Source: Archangium gephyra (GTDB lineage Bacteria > Myxococcota > Myxococcia > Myxococcales > Myxococcaceae). Taken from it: DNA of 64,000 nucleotides. Position numbers and translations under genes: made by a program. The DNA is taken from contig NZ_CP011509.1 of the NCBI RefSeq assembly GCF_001027285.1, positions 5,790,501 through 5,854,500 of the forward strand, given 5' to 3'. The notes under the pieces are model-generated. The model searched no databases, was not told the DNA's origin, and was given only the letters and a program-made list of their open reading frames with translations. This document shows positions 48,567 to 57,318 of the stretch, piece after piece (within the stretch, counting starts at the first letter, position 1; each line of letters begins with the position of its first letter).

Positions 48567-48767
48567 CTATCCGCCACCGACGAAGGTGACGATCTCCACG
48601 CGATCCTGCGGCGACAGCTGGTACTCGGGGTGGCGCGCGCGGCGGACCACCTCCGCGTTCACCTCCACCGCCACCCCGGGGCCCCCCACCTCCAACGAGG
48701 CGAGCAGCGCCGCCAGGGTCATTCCCTCGGGGACTTCTCGTGCCTGTCCGTTGATCCAGATCGTCAC
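48567..48767 (-). CDS. thiS: sulfur carrier protein ThiS
   Basis: This 66-residue ubiquitin-like carrier ends VGGG, with the C-terminal Gly pair needed for adenylation and thiocarboxylate formation. The start is [13 protein letters not shown]. It is first in the thiS-thiG-thiE operon. I looked for a TPP riboswitch in the roughly 100-base leader (shared with a divergent gene) and saw no CTGAGA/ACCTGA signature. thiF and thiC are not in the window. Confidence 0.92.
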   Translation of the reverse strand: MTIWINGQAREVPEGMTLAALLASLEVGGPGVAVEVNAEVVRRARHPEYQLSPQDRVEIVTFVGGG

Positions 48768-48865
48768 GGCTCGACGCTCCTGCTGCTGGCGTCCGACGCA
48801 CTACAGGCGTGCCCCCGTGCTGTCAACGCGCACTCTGGGCATCACCCCTGGCTATACTCCTGGGC

Positions 48866-49249
48866 ATGTTCACCGTCCGAAGCAGGCTCGTGGCTTGTGC
48901 CCTGGTGCTAACGCTGGGGCTCCCGGCCACCGCCGCCGAGCCCTCGAGCACCACGGATGCCCCCACGCGCGCCGCCGGCCTCCATGGCCACCGGTATGCC
49001 TTCGTCGCAGGGGGGGTGTTGCTCCTCGGAGGCGCCGGGTTCGGCTACCTCGCCCAGGGCGAGGCCCATCGTGCCCGTACCCTCTCCTCGGCTCGTGAGT
49101 CCGGTGCCGCGCTCGACAGGGCCCGCACCAACGCCGCCACCGCCAACGTGCTCTATGCCGTGGCGGGGGCGACCGTTCTCTATGGGCTGGTCCTGGAGCT
49201 GCTCCCGGAGCCCGCCGCGGAGAAGGCGAGCCTCACGTTCCACTTCTGA
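48866..49249 (+). CDS. hypothetical membrane protein
   Basis: This 127-residue protein starts at ATG 48866 (MFTVRSRLVACALVL). It has a signal peptide or first helix, then a second helix (AFVAGGVLLLGGAGFGYLAQ) and a third (ANVLYAVAGATVLYGLVLEL), joined by a Ser/Ala-rich helical loop. The C-terminus (ASLTFHF) looks like an outer-membrane-type final strand, but that is weak. Divergent from thiS. No family recognised. Confidence 0.55.
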   Translation: MFTVRSRLVACALVLTLGLPATAAEPSSTTDAPTRAAGLHGHRYAFVAGGVLLLGGAGFGYLAQGEAHRARTLSSARESGAALDRARTNAATANVLYAVAGATVLYGLVLELLPEPAAEKASLTFHF

Positions 49250-49859
49250 GCCCAGACATAAGAGTCAACGTTAGTGGCGCGAGGGGGTCGTTTCTGCTGT
49301 CGCTCTACAGGAAGGAATGGACGCCCGCGTACTCGCTACGAAATCCAGGAGGGTGAAGCCTGGAGCGTTGAGGAACTCAGTGCGATTGGCGAGTGCGACT
49401 ACCAGGAGCTGAAGGCGACGGTGGACCTCGACCATTTTGAAGGTCGCTCCTGGCGTGGTTTCCACCACCACGCCACGCTCTGCATGATGGCCCTCGGTTT
49501 TCTCGCCCTTCGCCGGGCGCTTTTTTCCCCCGAGGCGGGCACCCTGGACACTGTCTCAGGTGCGCTGCCGCCTTGAGCGCTTGCCGCTACGGCGTATCGG
49601 CCATTGCCCTCTGTGCCTGCATAGAATCGCCCCTCGCGCTCATCTCCTCGGCCCCTCACGCATCTGACCGGGTACTATTAAGGCGTGTCCCGGTAGGACG
49701 ACAGCAACTTCCTCGGCCGAGGAGCAGCCTGTCAGGGGTGGGGCCTACCGAGATGCAGGAGCTGATGACACGGGGGTGGATATGTGACAGCACCTGACTG
49801 GGCTCTATGATGCGCAAGCAGATCGTCTTCTGGAGCATCAAAGCTCGGGAATAGGAACA
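49250..49859. other. intergenic region with a transposase remnant
   Basis: The first half holds the IS701-like remnant listed separately. The second half (49577-49859) has no recognised gene. It carries the promoter and ribosome site (AGGAACA) of the diguanylate cyclase gene and is AT-richer than the surroundings. Confidence 0.5.
49310..49576 (+). pseudogene. IS701-like transposase C-terminal remnant
   Basis: The frame reading RYEIQEGEAW... and then YQELKATVDLDHFEGRSW, RGFHHHATLCMMALGFLAL resembles the end of IS701/IS4-like transposases (RxYxIEE-x-F-E-x-K-GLDHFEGRSWxGxHxHxT). Only the last about 80 residues remain; the DDE core and any terminal repeats are absent. It is a decayed insertion at the left border of the accessory region. 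Confidence 0.65.
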
Positions 49860-51374
49860 ATGGCCGATTTGGTAAGCGAGAAGTCAAACACCCAGGACAT
49901 TCTGGAAGCACAGGCTCTCACGAAGCAAGAGTTGAACACCCGTGTTGTCCGAAGCTTGGCCCTTTATTTCGAGTCCCACTTCGGCAGGGCTGCCTTGGAG
50001 GAACTCTTGTCCCAGACTGGGCTCAGCCGCAGCTATCTAGAAGATGACCACAACTGGGTTTCCGCAGCGTATCTCCGCCATCTCCTTAAAACCATGGCCG
50101 AGCACGCGAGAGACCCACGCTTCGCGTTCAAGGCTGGGTGTTATACCTCCACCCGAGAGGCGATCGGCGTCATGTATAATGTCCTAGCAAGCTTCAGCCG
50201 CCCGCGATTTCTATACCGCGTGATGTTCGGACTGACCCCACACTACAACAAGGTCGGTCGCTTCACAGTACTCGACCTCACGGAGGTCTCCCTCACCTGC
50301 ATCTATCAACCCCTCGGAGACGAATACTGGGATGAAGGTTTGGGGTCCGAATTCCGGCTTGGCCAGCTTGTCTCCTGCCCCAGAATATGCGGCCTGCCCG
50401 ATGCGGAGTACAAACAGAAGATCATCGAGGTCGATGGGCGGCCTGCGTTTCACTATACCTTTGAGTGGAAGAACCCTCCTACCTCCTTACTGCCGCTGTA
50501 CGGTGCAGTCACGGGCCTCTTATCGGGACTGTTCATCGCTTGGTGGAGCCCAGCCCTGCTCCAACCGGCGATGGTAGGAAGCACTACCCTAGTTGGATTG
50601 CTCACTGGTTGGCTGCGGATGAGTAGCCGTCACATCGATCAGCGCACAGAGTCGCTCATGCAGGGACTCTCGAAAACTGACGAAGCGCTTCAAGTGCGCT
50701 ATAACGACCTCTCCCAGCAGAATCTACAGATCCTGGCACTCAATGCCGAACTGAGCCACAAGGTTTGTGACATTGAGAAAGCCTCTCGTGAGCTCCAGGA
50801 GCTGAACTCAACGCTTCAGCAACGGGTGGATGAACAAACTCGGACGCTCAAGGAGCGCAATCATCAACTGGAGCAGATGGCGAAAACCGATGTGTTGACC
50901 GGCCTGGGCAACCGACGCTCCCTTGAGGAGCTTAGTCGCGAAGCATTCAAGTCAGCCAGAGCGAAGGGAACCCCCCTCGGATGCATTATGATCGACATTG
51001 ATCATTTCAAACGGTTTAACACCGAGCATGGCCATGCGGGGGGAGATATAGTACTGCGCGAAGTTGGGCGCCTGCTTCAAAAGCAAGTCAAGGAGGCTGG
51101 AGTGGCCGCGCGCTATGGAGGCGAAGAGTTCGCCATTCTCCTGCCAGGAAACAACCTCAAGCAGTCGGTGCAATTGGCTGAGACGCTGATGGCGGCAGTG
51201 CGCAGCCAACGGTTCGACTCTGTTCACCAGTTCCGCATCACCTTGAGTATGGGGGTAGCTTCATTTCCCGAATCATATGTCGACGGGCACGAAGCACTCT
51301 TCCGCCTCGCGGACGAAGCCCTATATCGGGCCAAGACGACCCGGGATAGTATCGCCGTCGAACGGCCATCATGA
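49860..51374 (+). CDS. diguanylate cyclase with HNOB-like sensor, two membrane helices and GGDEF
   Basis: This 504-residue protein begins with a helical domain (about 20-195) like heme-NO-binding-associated sensory domains (ALYFESHFGRAALEELL, WVSAAYLRHLL, CLASF-type FSRPRFLY, DEYWDEGLGSEF). Two short hydrophobic segments (about 215-255) and a coiled coil (about 270-345) follow. The GGDEF domain (about 345-500) has the active site as GGEEF (residues 420-424). The RxxD inhibitory site is missing: the matching place reads KEAG. It is thus likely an active cyclase without product inhibition. The gene is AT-richer than its neighbours and sits between transposase remnants. Confidence 0.85.
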   Translation: MADLVSEKSNTQDILEAQALTKQELNTRVVRSLALYFESHFGRAALEELLSQTGLSRSYLEDDHNWVSAAYLRHLLKTMAEHARDPRFAFKAGCYTSTREAIGVMYNVLASFSRPRFLYRVMFGLTPHYNKVGRFTVLDLTEVSLTCIYQPLGDEYWDEGLGSEFRLGQLVSCPRICGLPDAEYKQKIIEVDGRPAFHYTFEWKNPPTSLLPLYGAVTGLLSGLFIAWWSPALLQPAMVGSTTLVGLLTGWLRMSSRHIDQRTESLMQGLSKTDEALQVRYNDLSQQNLQILALNAELSHKVCDIEKASRELQELNSTLQQRVDEQTRTLKERNHQLEQMAKTDVLTGLGNRRSLEELSREAFKSARAKGTPLGCIMIDIDHFKRFNTEHGHAGGDIVLREVGRLLQKQVKEAGVAARYGGEEFAILLPGNNLKQSVQLAETLMAAVRSQRFDSVHQFRITLSMGVASFPESYVDGHEALFRLADEALYRAKTTRDSIAVERPS

Positions 51375-51784
51375 CCTAACCAAAATGCCACCCGCTTTTT
51401 CCTATACTTGGCCGAATTCCTCTCGCCAACGTCCATCATTATAAGTAGGAAATCGTGTCTTCCTCATCGAAGAACTACGCGCGTGTGACGAGGCTAAGAT
51501 GTCCTAACTCTTGCCTCATACCACACATCATGCCGCTGACGCCGAACACCTCTCGGGGCAGCTCCTCCCAGTGGAAACCTGTCTCAGCACGAATATAATG
51601 CCACGCAAGAATGCCCCGTCATCCGCCAGAGGTCGCCCGCCCTTCGGTCGGGCGGATGCGGTGGGAAGCGTGGCTGGATGCGGCGCCAGAAGGAGTCCGG
51701 AACCAGTTCTGGGCGGGCATGCCAAGATGGTAGGCATGCTCCCGCCATGTGGCTAGGTTTTGTTAGAACCGCTTCTGTCGCTTC
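51375..51784. other. intergenic region with an IS5-like remnant
   Basis: No intact gene. The first 130 bases are AT-rich, the remainder is a transposase remnant on the minus strand (51505-51745), directly ahead of the hipA stop codon. Confidence 0.5.
51505..51745 (-). pseudogene. IS5-like transposase N-terminal remnant
   Basis: On the minus strand, pieces in different frames spell an IS5-type start: VPDSFWRRIQPRFPPHP, then RPKGGRPLADDGAFLRGIIF, then FHWEELPREVFGVSG. Two frameshifts separate them. The typical rest of the transposase is absent. Confidence is moderate because the pieces must be joined across frames. Confidence 0.6.
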
Positions 51785-53008
51785 TCACGGTGAGCCCAGC
51801 CCTCTAACGAGAGGGGAGCGTGAGATGTGCTCGTCGACAACCTTCCGATGCTCGGGCTGCGCCTGATGACGGATTGTGGTCCATTCGTCCAAGCAGCGTC
51901 GCACGAAGTTGCGCCCGGTCCGCTCGAAGTCGGTGACGTGGCCGTGTTCAAGTAGAAACCTCTCGATTCGCGCGATGTGGTCCCAACTGATTTTGTCGAG
52001 GACCTTTTCCTTTGCCAGCGGCAACGCGAGGTCCTGGGGCAGGTACTGGCGAACACACACGAAGTCGTAGGCCGGTGAGAGCCGGGCCGTCCGTCCGTCC
52101 GGATAGACGAGCGACCAGTTCTTCAGGTGTGCGTCCGTATTGCAGCAAATCAGGAGGAAAAGAACCCGTCGTAGGTACTCAGCCAAATCTTCGGGGCCGC
52201 AGAGGTCTCCAATGAAGCGCGCAAGCCCATCAAGACTCCAGCCCGTGTACTTACGCTCTGGCGGGAGTCCGCGCACTTGGGCGAAATCCTCTTGGTGCAT
52301 GCGGCTGCCATTGTCACCTCGGTCGTAGCGTTCGATGGCGAAGACGTGCTCGCCGAGCGCCAGAAATCGGTCGTCCAACCCTTCGATGTCCCGTGCCACA
52401 ATGAGCCGATGCCGAGGCACCTTCAGTCCCGATGCCGCTGCCCAGGCCATTGTGACAAACTCGTTTTCCGGAAGCTTCGGGTACGTCTCCGAGCCGAACT
52501 TGAGGATCCACCGTCCTCCCATGCCTCGGAAGGGCAGGGTGAAGCGCTGCTCGGCGCTCTCGACGGCGGAAAACTTCAACTGGACGCCGCCAAGCGAGAA
52601 TCGTAGCCCGTCGTCGGCGGGGGAGGCGACTGCACCCGGCTCGTCAAACGCGCGCGCTCGGGGCGGCACGCTCACCTTGTCCGTCATTGGGCGAACAACG
52701 ACCGCGCCTGGCAGATCCTCGCCAACGATCGCTAGGGTGGCAGCCGCGTTCTCCGGCGAGAACTGAGCCTGCACCATGGCCTGAAGGGCGCCTTCAGGGA
52801 GTAGGTTGGCAAAGAATGTCGGCAGCTCGCCTGGAAAATTTGCTTGACGGAAAACCCGGTGCTCGCGACGTTCTTCGAATTGCTGCCCGAGCACCGGTCG
52901 CGGACGCATGGAGGCGTAGGTTTCGTTTAGGACGAACGAGATGATCCCCGTGCGCTCCTCGCGAATTATCGTACCGACCCGAATTGTGTTCAGAAATACG
53001 TCTAGCAT
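51785..53008 (-). CDS. HipA-like kinase
   Basis: This 407-residue protein starts at the ATG at 53006-53008, overlapping the stop of the upstream gene by one base (TAATG). The N-subdomain-1 (HipA couple) spans about residues 1-105 (VFLNTIRVGTIIREERTGIISF). The kinase core has SLGGVQLKF, ILKFGSETYPKLPENEF and the catalytic loop CCNTDAHLKNWSLVYPDG with Asp, then LSPAYDFV. HipA toxins phosphorylate glutamyl-tRNA synthetase or other targets. The usual small HTH antitoxin HipB is absent; the upstream partner is a DUF262 protein. Confidence 0.88.
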   Translation of the reverse strand: MLDVFLNTIRVGTIIREERTGIISFVLNETYASMRPRPVLGQQFEERREHRVFRQANFPGELPTFFANLLPEGALQAMVQAQFSPENAAATLAIVGEDLPGAVVVRPMTDKVSVPPRARAFDEPGAVASPADDGLRFSLGGVQLKFSAVESAEQRFTLPFRGMGGRWILKFGSETYPKLPENEFVTMAWAAASGLKVPRHRLIVARDIEGLDDRFLALGEHVFAIERYDRGDNGSRMHQEDFAQVRGLPPERKYTGWSLDGLARFIGDLCGPEDLAEYLRRVLFLLICCNTDAHLKNWSLVYPDGRTARLSPAYDFVCVRQYLPQDLALPLAKEKVLDKISWDHIARIERFLLEHGHVTDFERTGRNFVRRCLDEWTTIRHQAQPEHRKVVDEHISRSPLVRGLGSP

Positions 53009-54606
53009 TAGGCCGACTCCGAGTCGAAATACGCGTCCAGCGGCGGCCGATCGTGATCCGCGTCGTTCACTCCCGTCCACTCTCGCAGCGTGGTCTGCAC
53101 TTGATGAGTAAGGACCTTGGTGCGCTGGGCCTGGAAGGTCGCATCATCGCCAGAGAGGAGCGCATCCAACATGGCGTCGTCCAAGCCGTGACTCTCAAGG
53201 GTCACCTTGTCCGGCCGCGTGCCGAGTTTGGTGAGGTCGAACTTCGGGTGCAGGAGGTAGTCGACGATGGTGCCGCTCGCGTTCGTGACTGCACTCGGGA
53301 CTTGGTCTTCCTTCTCGATGAGCGCGCCGAGCGCGAGGGGTTGCCCACGGTCTTCGCCGATGAGCCACCGCGGCTCCATTGCGGCAAGGGCAATGAGCTC
53401 GATCCGCGTTCTCGCTGTCCTTCGGTTGAATGGCTGTAGAGGAGCCTCGACCTCTGCGGCAACGTCGATGCGGTTCCCGAGCTTGAGGAGGCGCTGAACC
53501 GTCTCGTGTTGGTCGGACCCGATAGCCTGCCACTTCGGCTGGTCAGTCTTGTTATCCGTCCTGTGATCGCCGCTCAGATTGCCCCGCCAGAACCAGCGTG
53601 CCATTAGGACGCGGTTGCGGTCGTGCAGCTTCGGGTGGGCGTCGAAAAGCTTCGCGAGGGTCGCGATGACACCACCGTATGGAAGCCAGTCGATGTAGGG
53701 AACGCCGCAATCCTCTGCTAAGAATTCGACCGTTCGTATAAGCGCCTGCGACACTCTCGCAAAGAGCGCTGGCACCTCGGCTGCCGAGAGCGCATCCACC
53801 AGCTTCGCGCCAGGCAGCTTTCCGGCGACTGCGAGCGCCGCGCGTTCGATTTGTTTCCCCTCAAACTCTCCGAATCCCACCTGGGTGAGTTCAGCGCGGA
53901 CCCGGTCGATGGGCTTGCCACCCTCGCGCGTCGCGTGAAGGGCCTCGAACACCTCGTCGGTGCTCAGCGCGTGGCGGTTTCGGTTCATCCGGGCGAACAT
54001 GACCTTCACGACACCTTCGTATTCGTCGTCGAAGGGTACGAGGTACGCGGGCAGGAGATACTCGCGCAGCCGACTCGCAATCTGATCGGCTCGATCGCTG
54101 AACTCGTCGGGCAAGGCGCCTTCGCGGAGCCACTTGTTCAAGAGCGCGGAGCTCGCGAGCACGTGGGTGGGAACCCAGTGGGGCGGCGGCGCGCGTTTAC
54201 GAGCCCCAAGGACGAACGCGTTTGTTTCAAGATCGAAGTAGATCGGTCGGTACGCACCTGAGCGCTCGTCGAGGAATGCCATCGCTAGGGTTGACAGGCG
54301 CTGCTGCCCGTCAACTACCCATAGCGCTTCCTTCACCTCTCCTACGTCTGCCGTGAACCCGCCTAGGACGACGCGCTCGGCGGGCGCGGCCCCTTGCGCG
54401 AGCAGCAGCGTGCCGGCTGGAAAGCCCTTCTGAAGGCTGTCGAACAGCAGGCGCCGGTCCTCATCCTGCCAGCGGAATCGACGCTGGAAGTATGGGACGC
54501 GCACCTTTCCGGTTCGGATGAGATCGAGTAGCTTCGCGACGCTGTACGTCTTTGTCTCAAGCGCCGTCGTGCTTAGCCCGTCTGCGACCTGGTTCTTGCT
54601 CGACAT
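53008..54606 (-). CDS. DUF262 (GmrS-like) domain protein
   Basis: This 532-residue protein starts at ATG 54604-54606 (MSSKNQVADGLS). The DUF262 domain has VPYFQRRFRW (about 37-46) and VVDGQQRLSTL with the DGQQR motif (Asp99), as in ParB/Srx-like NTPases of the type IV restriction enzyme GmrSD and of related defence proteins. The C-terminal half is helical, and no clear HNH/DUF1524 nuclease motif is seen. It is the first gene of a two-gene operon with hipA and is read through into it by an overlapping start. The 228 bases upstream have no supported gene. Confidence 0.82.
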   Translation of the reverse strand: MSSKNQVADGLSTTALETKTYSVAKLLDLIRTGKVRVPYFQRRFRWQDEDRRLLFDSLQKGFPAGTLLLAQGAAPAERVVLGGFTADVGEVKEALWVVDGQQRLSTLAMAFLDERSGAYRPIYFDLETNAFVLGARKRAPPPHWVPTHVLASSALLNKWLREGALPDEFSDRADQIASRLREYLLPAYLVPFDDEYEGVVKVMFARMNRNRHALSTDEVFEALHATREGGKPIDRVRAELTQVGFGEFEGKQIERAALAVAGKLPGAKLVDALSAAEVPALFARVSQALIRTVEFLAEDCGVPYIDWLPYGGVIATLAKLFDAHPKLHDRNRVLMARWFWRGNLSGDHRTDNKTDQPKWQAIGSDQHETVQRLLKLGNRIDVAAEVEAPLQPFNRRTARTRIELIALAAMEPRWLIGEDRGQPLALGALIEKEDQVPSAVTNASGTIVDYLLHPKFDLTKLGTRPDKVTLESHGLDDAMLDALLSGDDATFQAQRTKVLTHQVQTTLREWTGVNDADHDRPPLDAYFDSESA

Positions 54607-54834
54607 CTTTCGACCCTCCCGCCGCAGGGCGCGGCCCGCCCGCTACTACAACTTCACTTGCATCGTCGCAATATCCTCTCTGACTCCCGGACATGGTTTC
54701 TGTCCACATTGGAGTGGGCCCGGGCGGTAGCGCGCCATCGTCCGCCGAATAGCCACGAGGATCTGCTCGCGCCTCGCCTCGTCCACACCAAGCAGCCGGG
54801 GCAATATCTATGTCTGGGCGATTACACGCAGCGC

Positions 54835-55725
54835 TCAGCGCACCTGGTGCTCGCGGATCATCGCGAGCTGCGTCTCGGCCGTCAGGTTCTTCAGGCCCAT
54901 GTGGCCGAAGGGGAACGTGCCGTACACCTTCTGCCCGTCCTGCCCCGGGATGGGCGAGGTGGCGCCCGCGAGTCCCACGCCCACCAGCTCGTCCACGCCC
55001 GACCAGATGCTGTAGACGTGCGCGCCCTCGTCGTGGTTCACCGCGTTGATGTCCTTGAGGAACGTCGAGGACGGGTGCAGGCCGCTCGTCCGGTTCGTCG
55101 TGGGCACCAGGTCCCCCGTCATCAGCGCCGAGGCCAGTCCGCGGTTGGCGCCCGCGATGCCCACGAACGTGTCCACGTTGTTCGTCAGCGGCTTGCCCAG
55201 ATCGAAGTTCTTGCGCGTGTATGGATCGAACCCGTCACCGCCCTGGATGGCCTTGCGCGCCAGCGTCACGCCCATCGAGTGGCCGATGACGTCCACCTTC
55301 TCGGCCCCCGTGTACTCCTTCACCGCCTGGATGAACGCGCGCACCTCCTCCAGGTTCTTCTCCGAGTGGTGCTGCTGCGAGGCCTTCATCGGGTTCGCCG
55401 GGCCCCACGTCATCGCGTACATCTCCGAGGGCTTGTAGCCCTGCTTCGCGAAGGACTCGATGGAGTTCTTCCACCCCGCGGCGCTGTCCGAGTTGCCGTG
55501 GATGAAGATGACCGGCTCCTGCGTCACCTTCTCGCCCGGCGTGGACCTGCCGCCGAACGCCGGCACGTTGCCCTTGGCGAAGTCGTACTTGCCGTAGCCG
55601 TTCTCGTGCAGCCACTTCTGGAAGTCGTTGGAGAACCTCGACTCCTTCGACACGCTCACCTCGTTCGCCCGGCTCGTCCGGAGCGTGGAAGCGGTGCTCG
55701 GCTGGGAAGGGATGCGCGTCGTCAT
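54835..55725 (-). CDS. class 2 lipase-like alpha/beta hydrolase
   Basis: This 296-residue protein starts at the ATG at 55723-55725 (MTTRIPSQPSTAST). A disordered Ser/Thr-rich start precedes an alpha/beta-hydrolase core: VIFIHGNSDSAAGWKNSIES, the nucleophile elbow GHSMGVTLA (Ser about residue 158), GIAGANRG and a closing GHMGL with the probable catalytic His. The arrangement fits lipase class 2 (PF01674-type) proteins. There is no obvious signal peptide. It follows the accessory region and is divergent from the MFS gene. Confidence 0.82.
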   Translation of the reverse strand: MTTRIPSQPSTASTLRTSRANEVSVSKESRFSNDFQKWLHENGYGKYDFAKGNVPAFGGRSTPGEKVTQEPVIFIHGNSDSAAGWKNSIESFAKQGYKPSEMYAMTWGPANPMKASQQHHSEKNLEEVRAFIQAVKEYTGAEKVDVIGHSMGVTLARKAIQGGDGFDPYTRKNFDLGKPLTNNVDTFVGIAGANRGLASALMTGDLVPTTNRTSGLHPSSTFLKDINAVNHDEGAHVYSIWSGVDELVGVGLAGATSPIPGQDGQKVYGTFPFGHMGLKNLTAETQLAMIREHQVR

Positions 55726-55908
55726 GGCAGGCCACCTTGGAGGTTGAGGTCGGTTGCTTGCACACATTGTCGCGCATGCCCCCCTGTGAGTTGCGTGCGG
55801 GTGCGTCAATCCGGCAAGGGGTTGAAATCACTCGGACTCTGGACTGTCCGAACCCTGCCGAGAGGATCCTTGCCCGAGCCGGGTCCTCACGCTCTGATTC
55901 GCCCCCCC

Positions 55909-57234
55909 ATGCCGGCCTCCGCTCCCCACGAGACCCTCCAGCCGCCCACGCAGCGCCCGCTCACCCTCCAGGACGTCAAGACGCTCGGACTGGCGGCGCT
56001 GGGCGGCGCGTTGGAGTTCTACGACTTCATCATCTTCGTGTTCTTCACGGCGGTGATCGGGCAGCTCTTCTTCCCGCCCGATACGTCCGAGTGGTTGCGC
56101 CAGCTCCAGTCGTTCGGCCTGTTCGCGGCCGCCTACCTGGCGCGCCCCCTGGGCGGCATCATCATGGCGCACTTCGGAGACCGCAGCGGCCGCAAGCGCA
56201 TGTTCGCGCTGAGCGTGTTCATGATGGCGGTGCCCACGCTGCTGATCGGCTGTCTGCCCACCTATGCCACCGCCGGTTACGCGGCGCCGCTGGCGCTGCT
56301 GGTGCTGCGCATGATGCAGGGCGCGGCGGTGGGCGGTGAGGTGCCGGGGGCCTGGGTGTTCGTCGCCGAGCACGTGCCGGAGCACCGCGTGGGCTTCGCC
56401 TGCGGCACGCTCACCTCCGGCCTCACGTTCGGCATCCTGATCGGCTCGCTGGTGGCCACGGCGGTCAACAAGATCTACACCCCGGAGGCGGTGCGGGACT
56501 TCGCCTGGCGCCTGCCCTTCCTGGTGGGAGGCGTGTTCGGCTTCTTCGCCGTCTTCCTGCGCCGCTGGCTGGCGGAGACCCCGGTGTTCGAGGAGATGCG
56601 CCAGCGCAAGGCCCTGGTGCAGGAACTGCCGCTCAAGGCCGTGCTGCGCGGCCATGGCGTCTCGGTGGCGGTGTCGATGCTGCTCACCTGGGTCCTCACC
56701 GCCGGCATCGTGGTGGTCATCCTCATGACGCCCACGCTGGTGCAGAAGCTGTATGGGATTGCCCCGGCCCAGGCGCTGGAGGCCAACAGCGTGGCCACGC
56801 TGAGCCTCACCATCGGGTGTGTCGTCTTCGGGCTGCTCGCGGATCGCTTCGGCGCGGGATGGATGCTGGGACTCGGGAGCCTCGCCCTGCTGGCGGCGAC
56901 GTACGGTCTCTACCTCGGCGTGGGGACGGCGCCGGAGCACCTCGTGCCGCTGTACGCGCTGGCCGGCTTCTGTGTCGGCGTGGTGGGCGTGGTGCCCACG
57001 GTGATGGTGCGCGCCTTCCCCGCCGCGGTGCGCTTCTCGGGGCTCTCATTTTCCTACAACGTGGCGTACGCCATCTTCGGCGGCCTGACGCCCCTGGCGG
57101 TCACCCTGCTGATCAAGGATCAGCCCCTGGCGCCCGCGCATTACGTGGCGGGAGTGTGCGCGATGGGCTTCCTGGTGGCGCTCTACCTGCTGAGCGCGGG
57201 CCGTACGCGTTTCGCCACGCTGAGCGCCTCGTAG
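55909..57234 (+). CDS. MFS transporter, MHS (metabolite:proton symporter) type
   Basis: This 441-residue protein starts at ATG 55909. Twelve membrane helices are visible. The MHS signature runs from GALEFYDFIIFVFF (helix 1) through GGIIMAHFGDRSGRKRMF (loop 2-3) to GGEVPGAWVFVAEHVPEHRVG. Family members import organic acids, betaine or proline by proton symport; the substrate cannot be told. It stands alone between the lipase and a kinase. Confidence 0.88.
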   Translation: MPASAPHETLQPPTQRPLTLQDVKTLGLAALGGALEFYDFIIFVFFTAVIGQLFFPPDTSEWLRQLQSFGLFAAAYLARPLGGIIMAHFGDRSGRKRMFALSVFMMAVPTLLIGCLPTYATAGYAAPLALLVLRMMQGAAVGGEVPGAWVFVAEHVPEHRVGFACGTLTSGLTFGILIGSLVATAVNKIYTPEAVRDFAWRLPFLVGGVFGFFAVFLRRWLAETPVFEEMRQRKALVQELPLKAVLRGHGVSVAVSMLLTWVLTAGIVVVILMTPTLVQKLYGIAPAQALEANSVATLSLTIGCVVFGLLADRFGAGWMLGLGSLALLAATYGLYLGVGTAPEHLVPLYALAGFCVGVVGVVPTVMVRAFPAAVRFSGLSFSYNVAYAIFGGLTPLAVTLLIKDQPLAPAHYVAGVCAMGFLVALYLLSAGRTRFATLSAS

Positions 57235-57318
57235 CGCACGCTCCCTCGTTCCTGCGGGGAAATCGGTATTGCGGTCACGCCGGAAACCGGCTTGCGTGCA
57301 CCGCCTCAACCCCCCCGC

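Noticed and set aside
48768-48865. TPP riboswitch ahead of thiS
   Set aside because: The roughly 100-base leader lacks the conserved CTGAGA and ACCTGA/GGATAATGCCAGC elements on the minus strand.
54607-54834. Possible gene fragment upstream of DUF262 on the minus strand
   Set aside because: A short Arg-rich stretch is readable (for example ARREQILVAIRR), but it contains a stop and matches no family I know.
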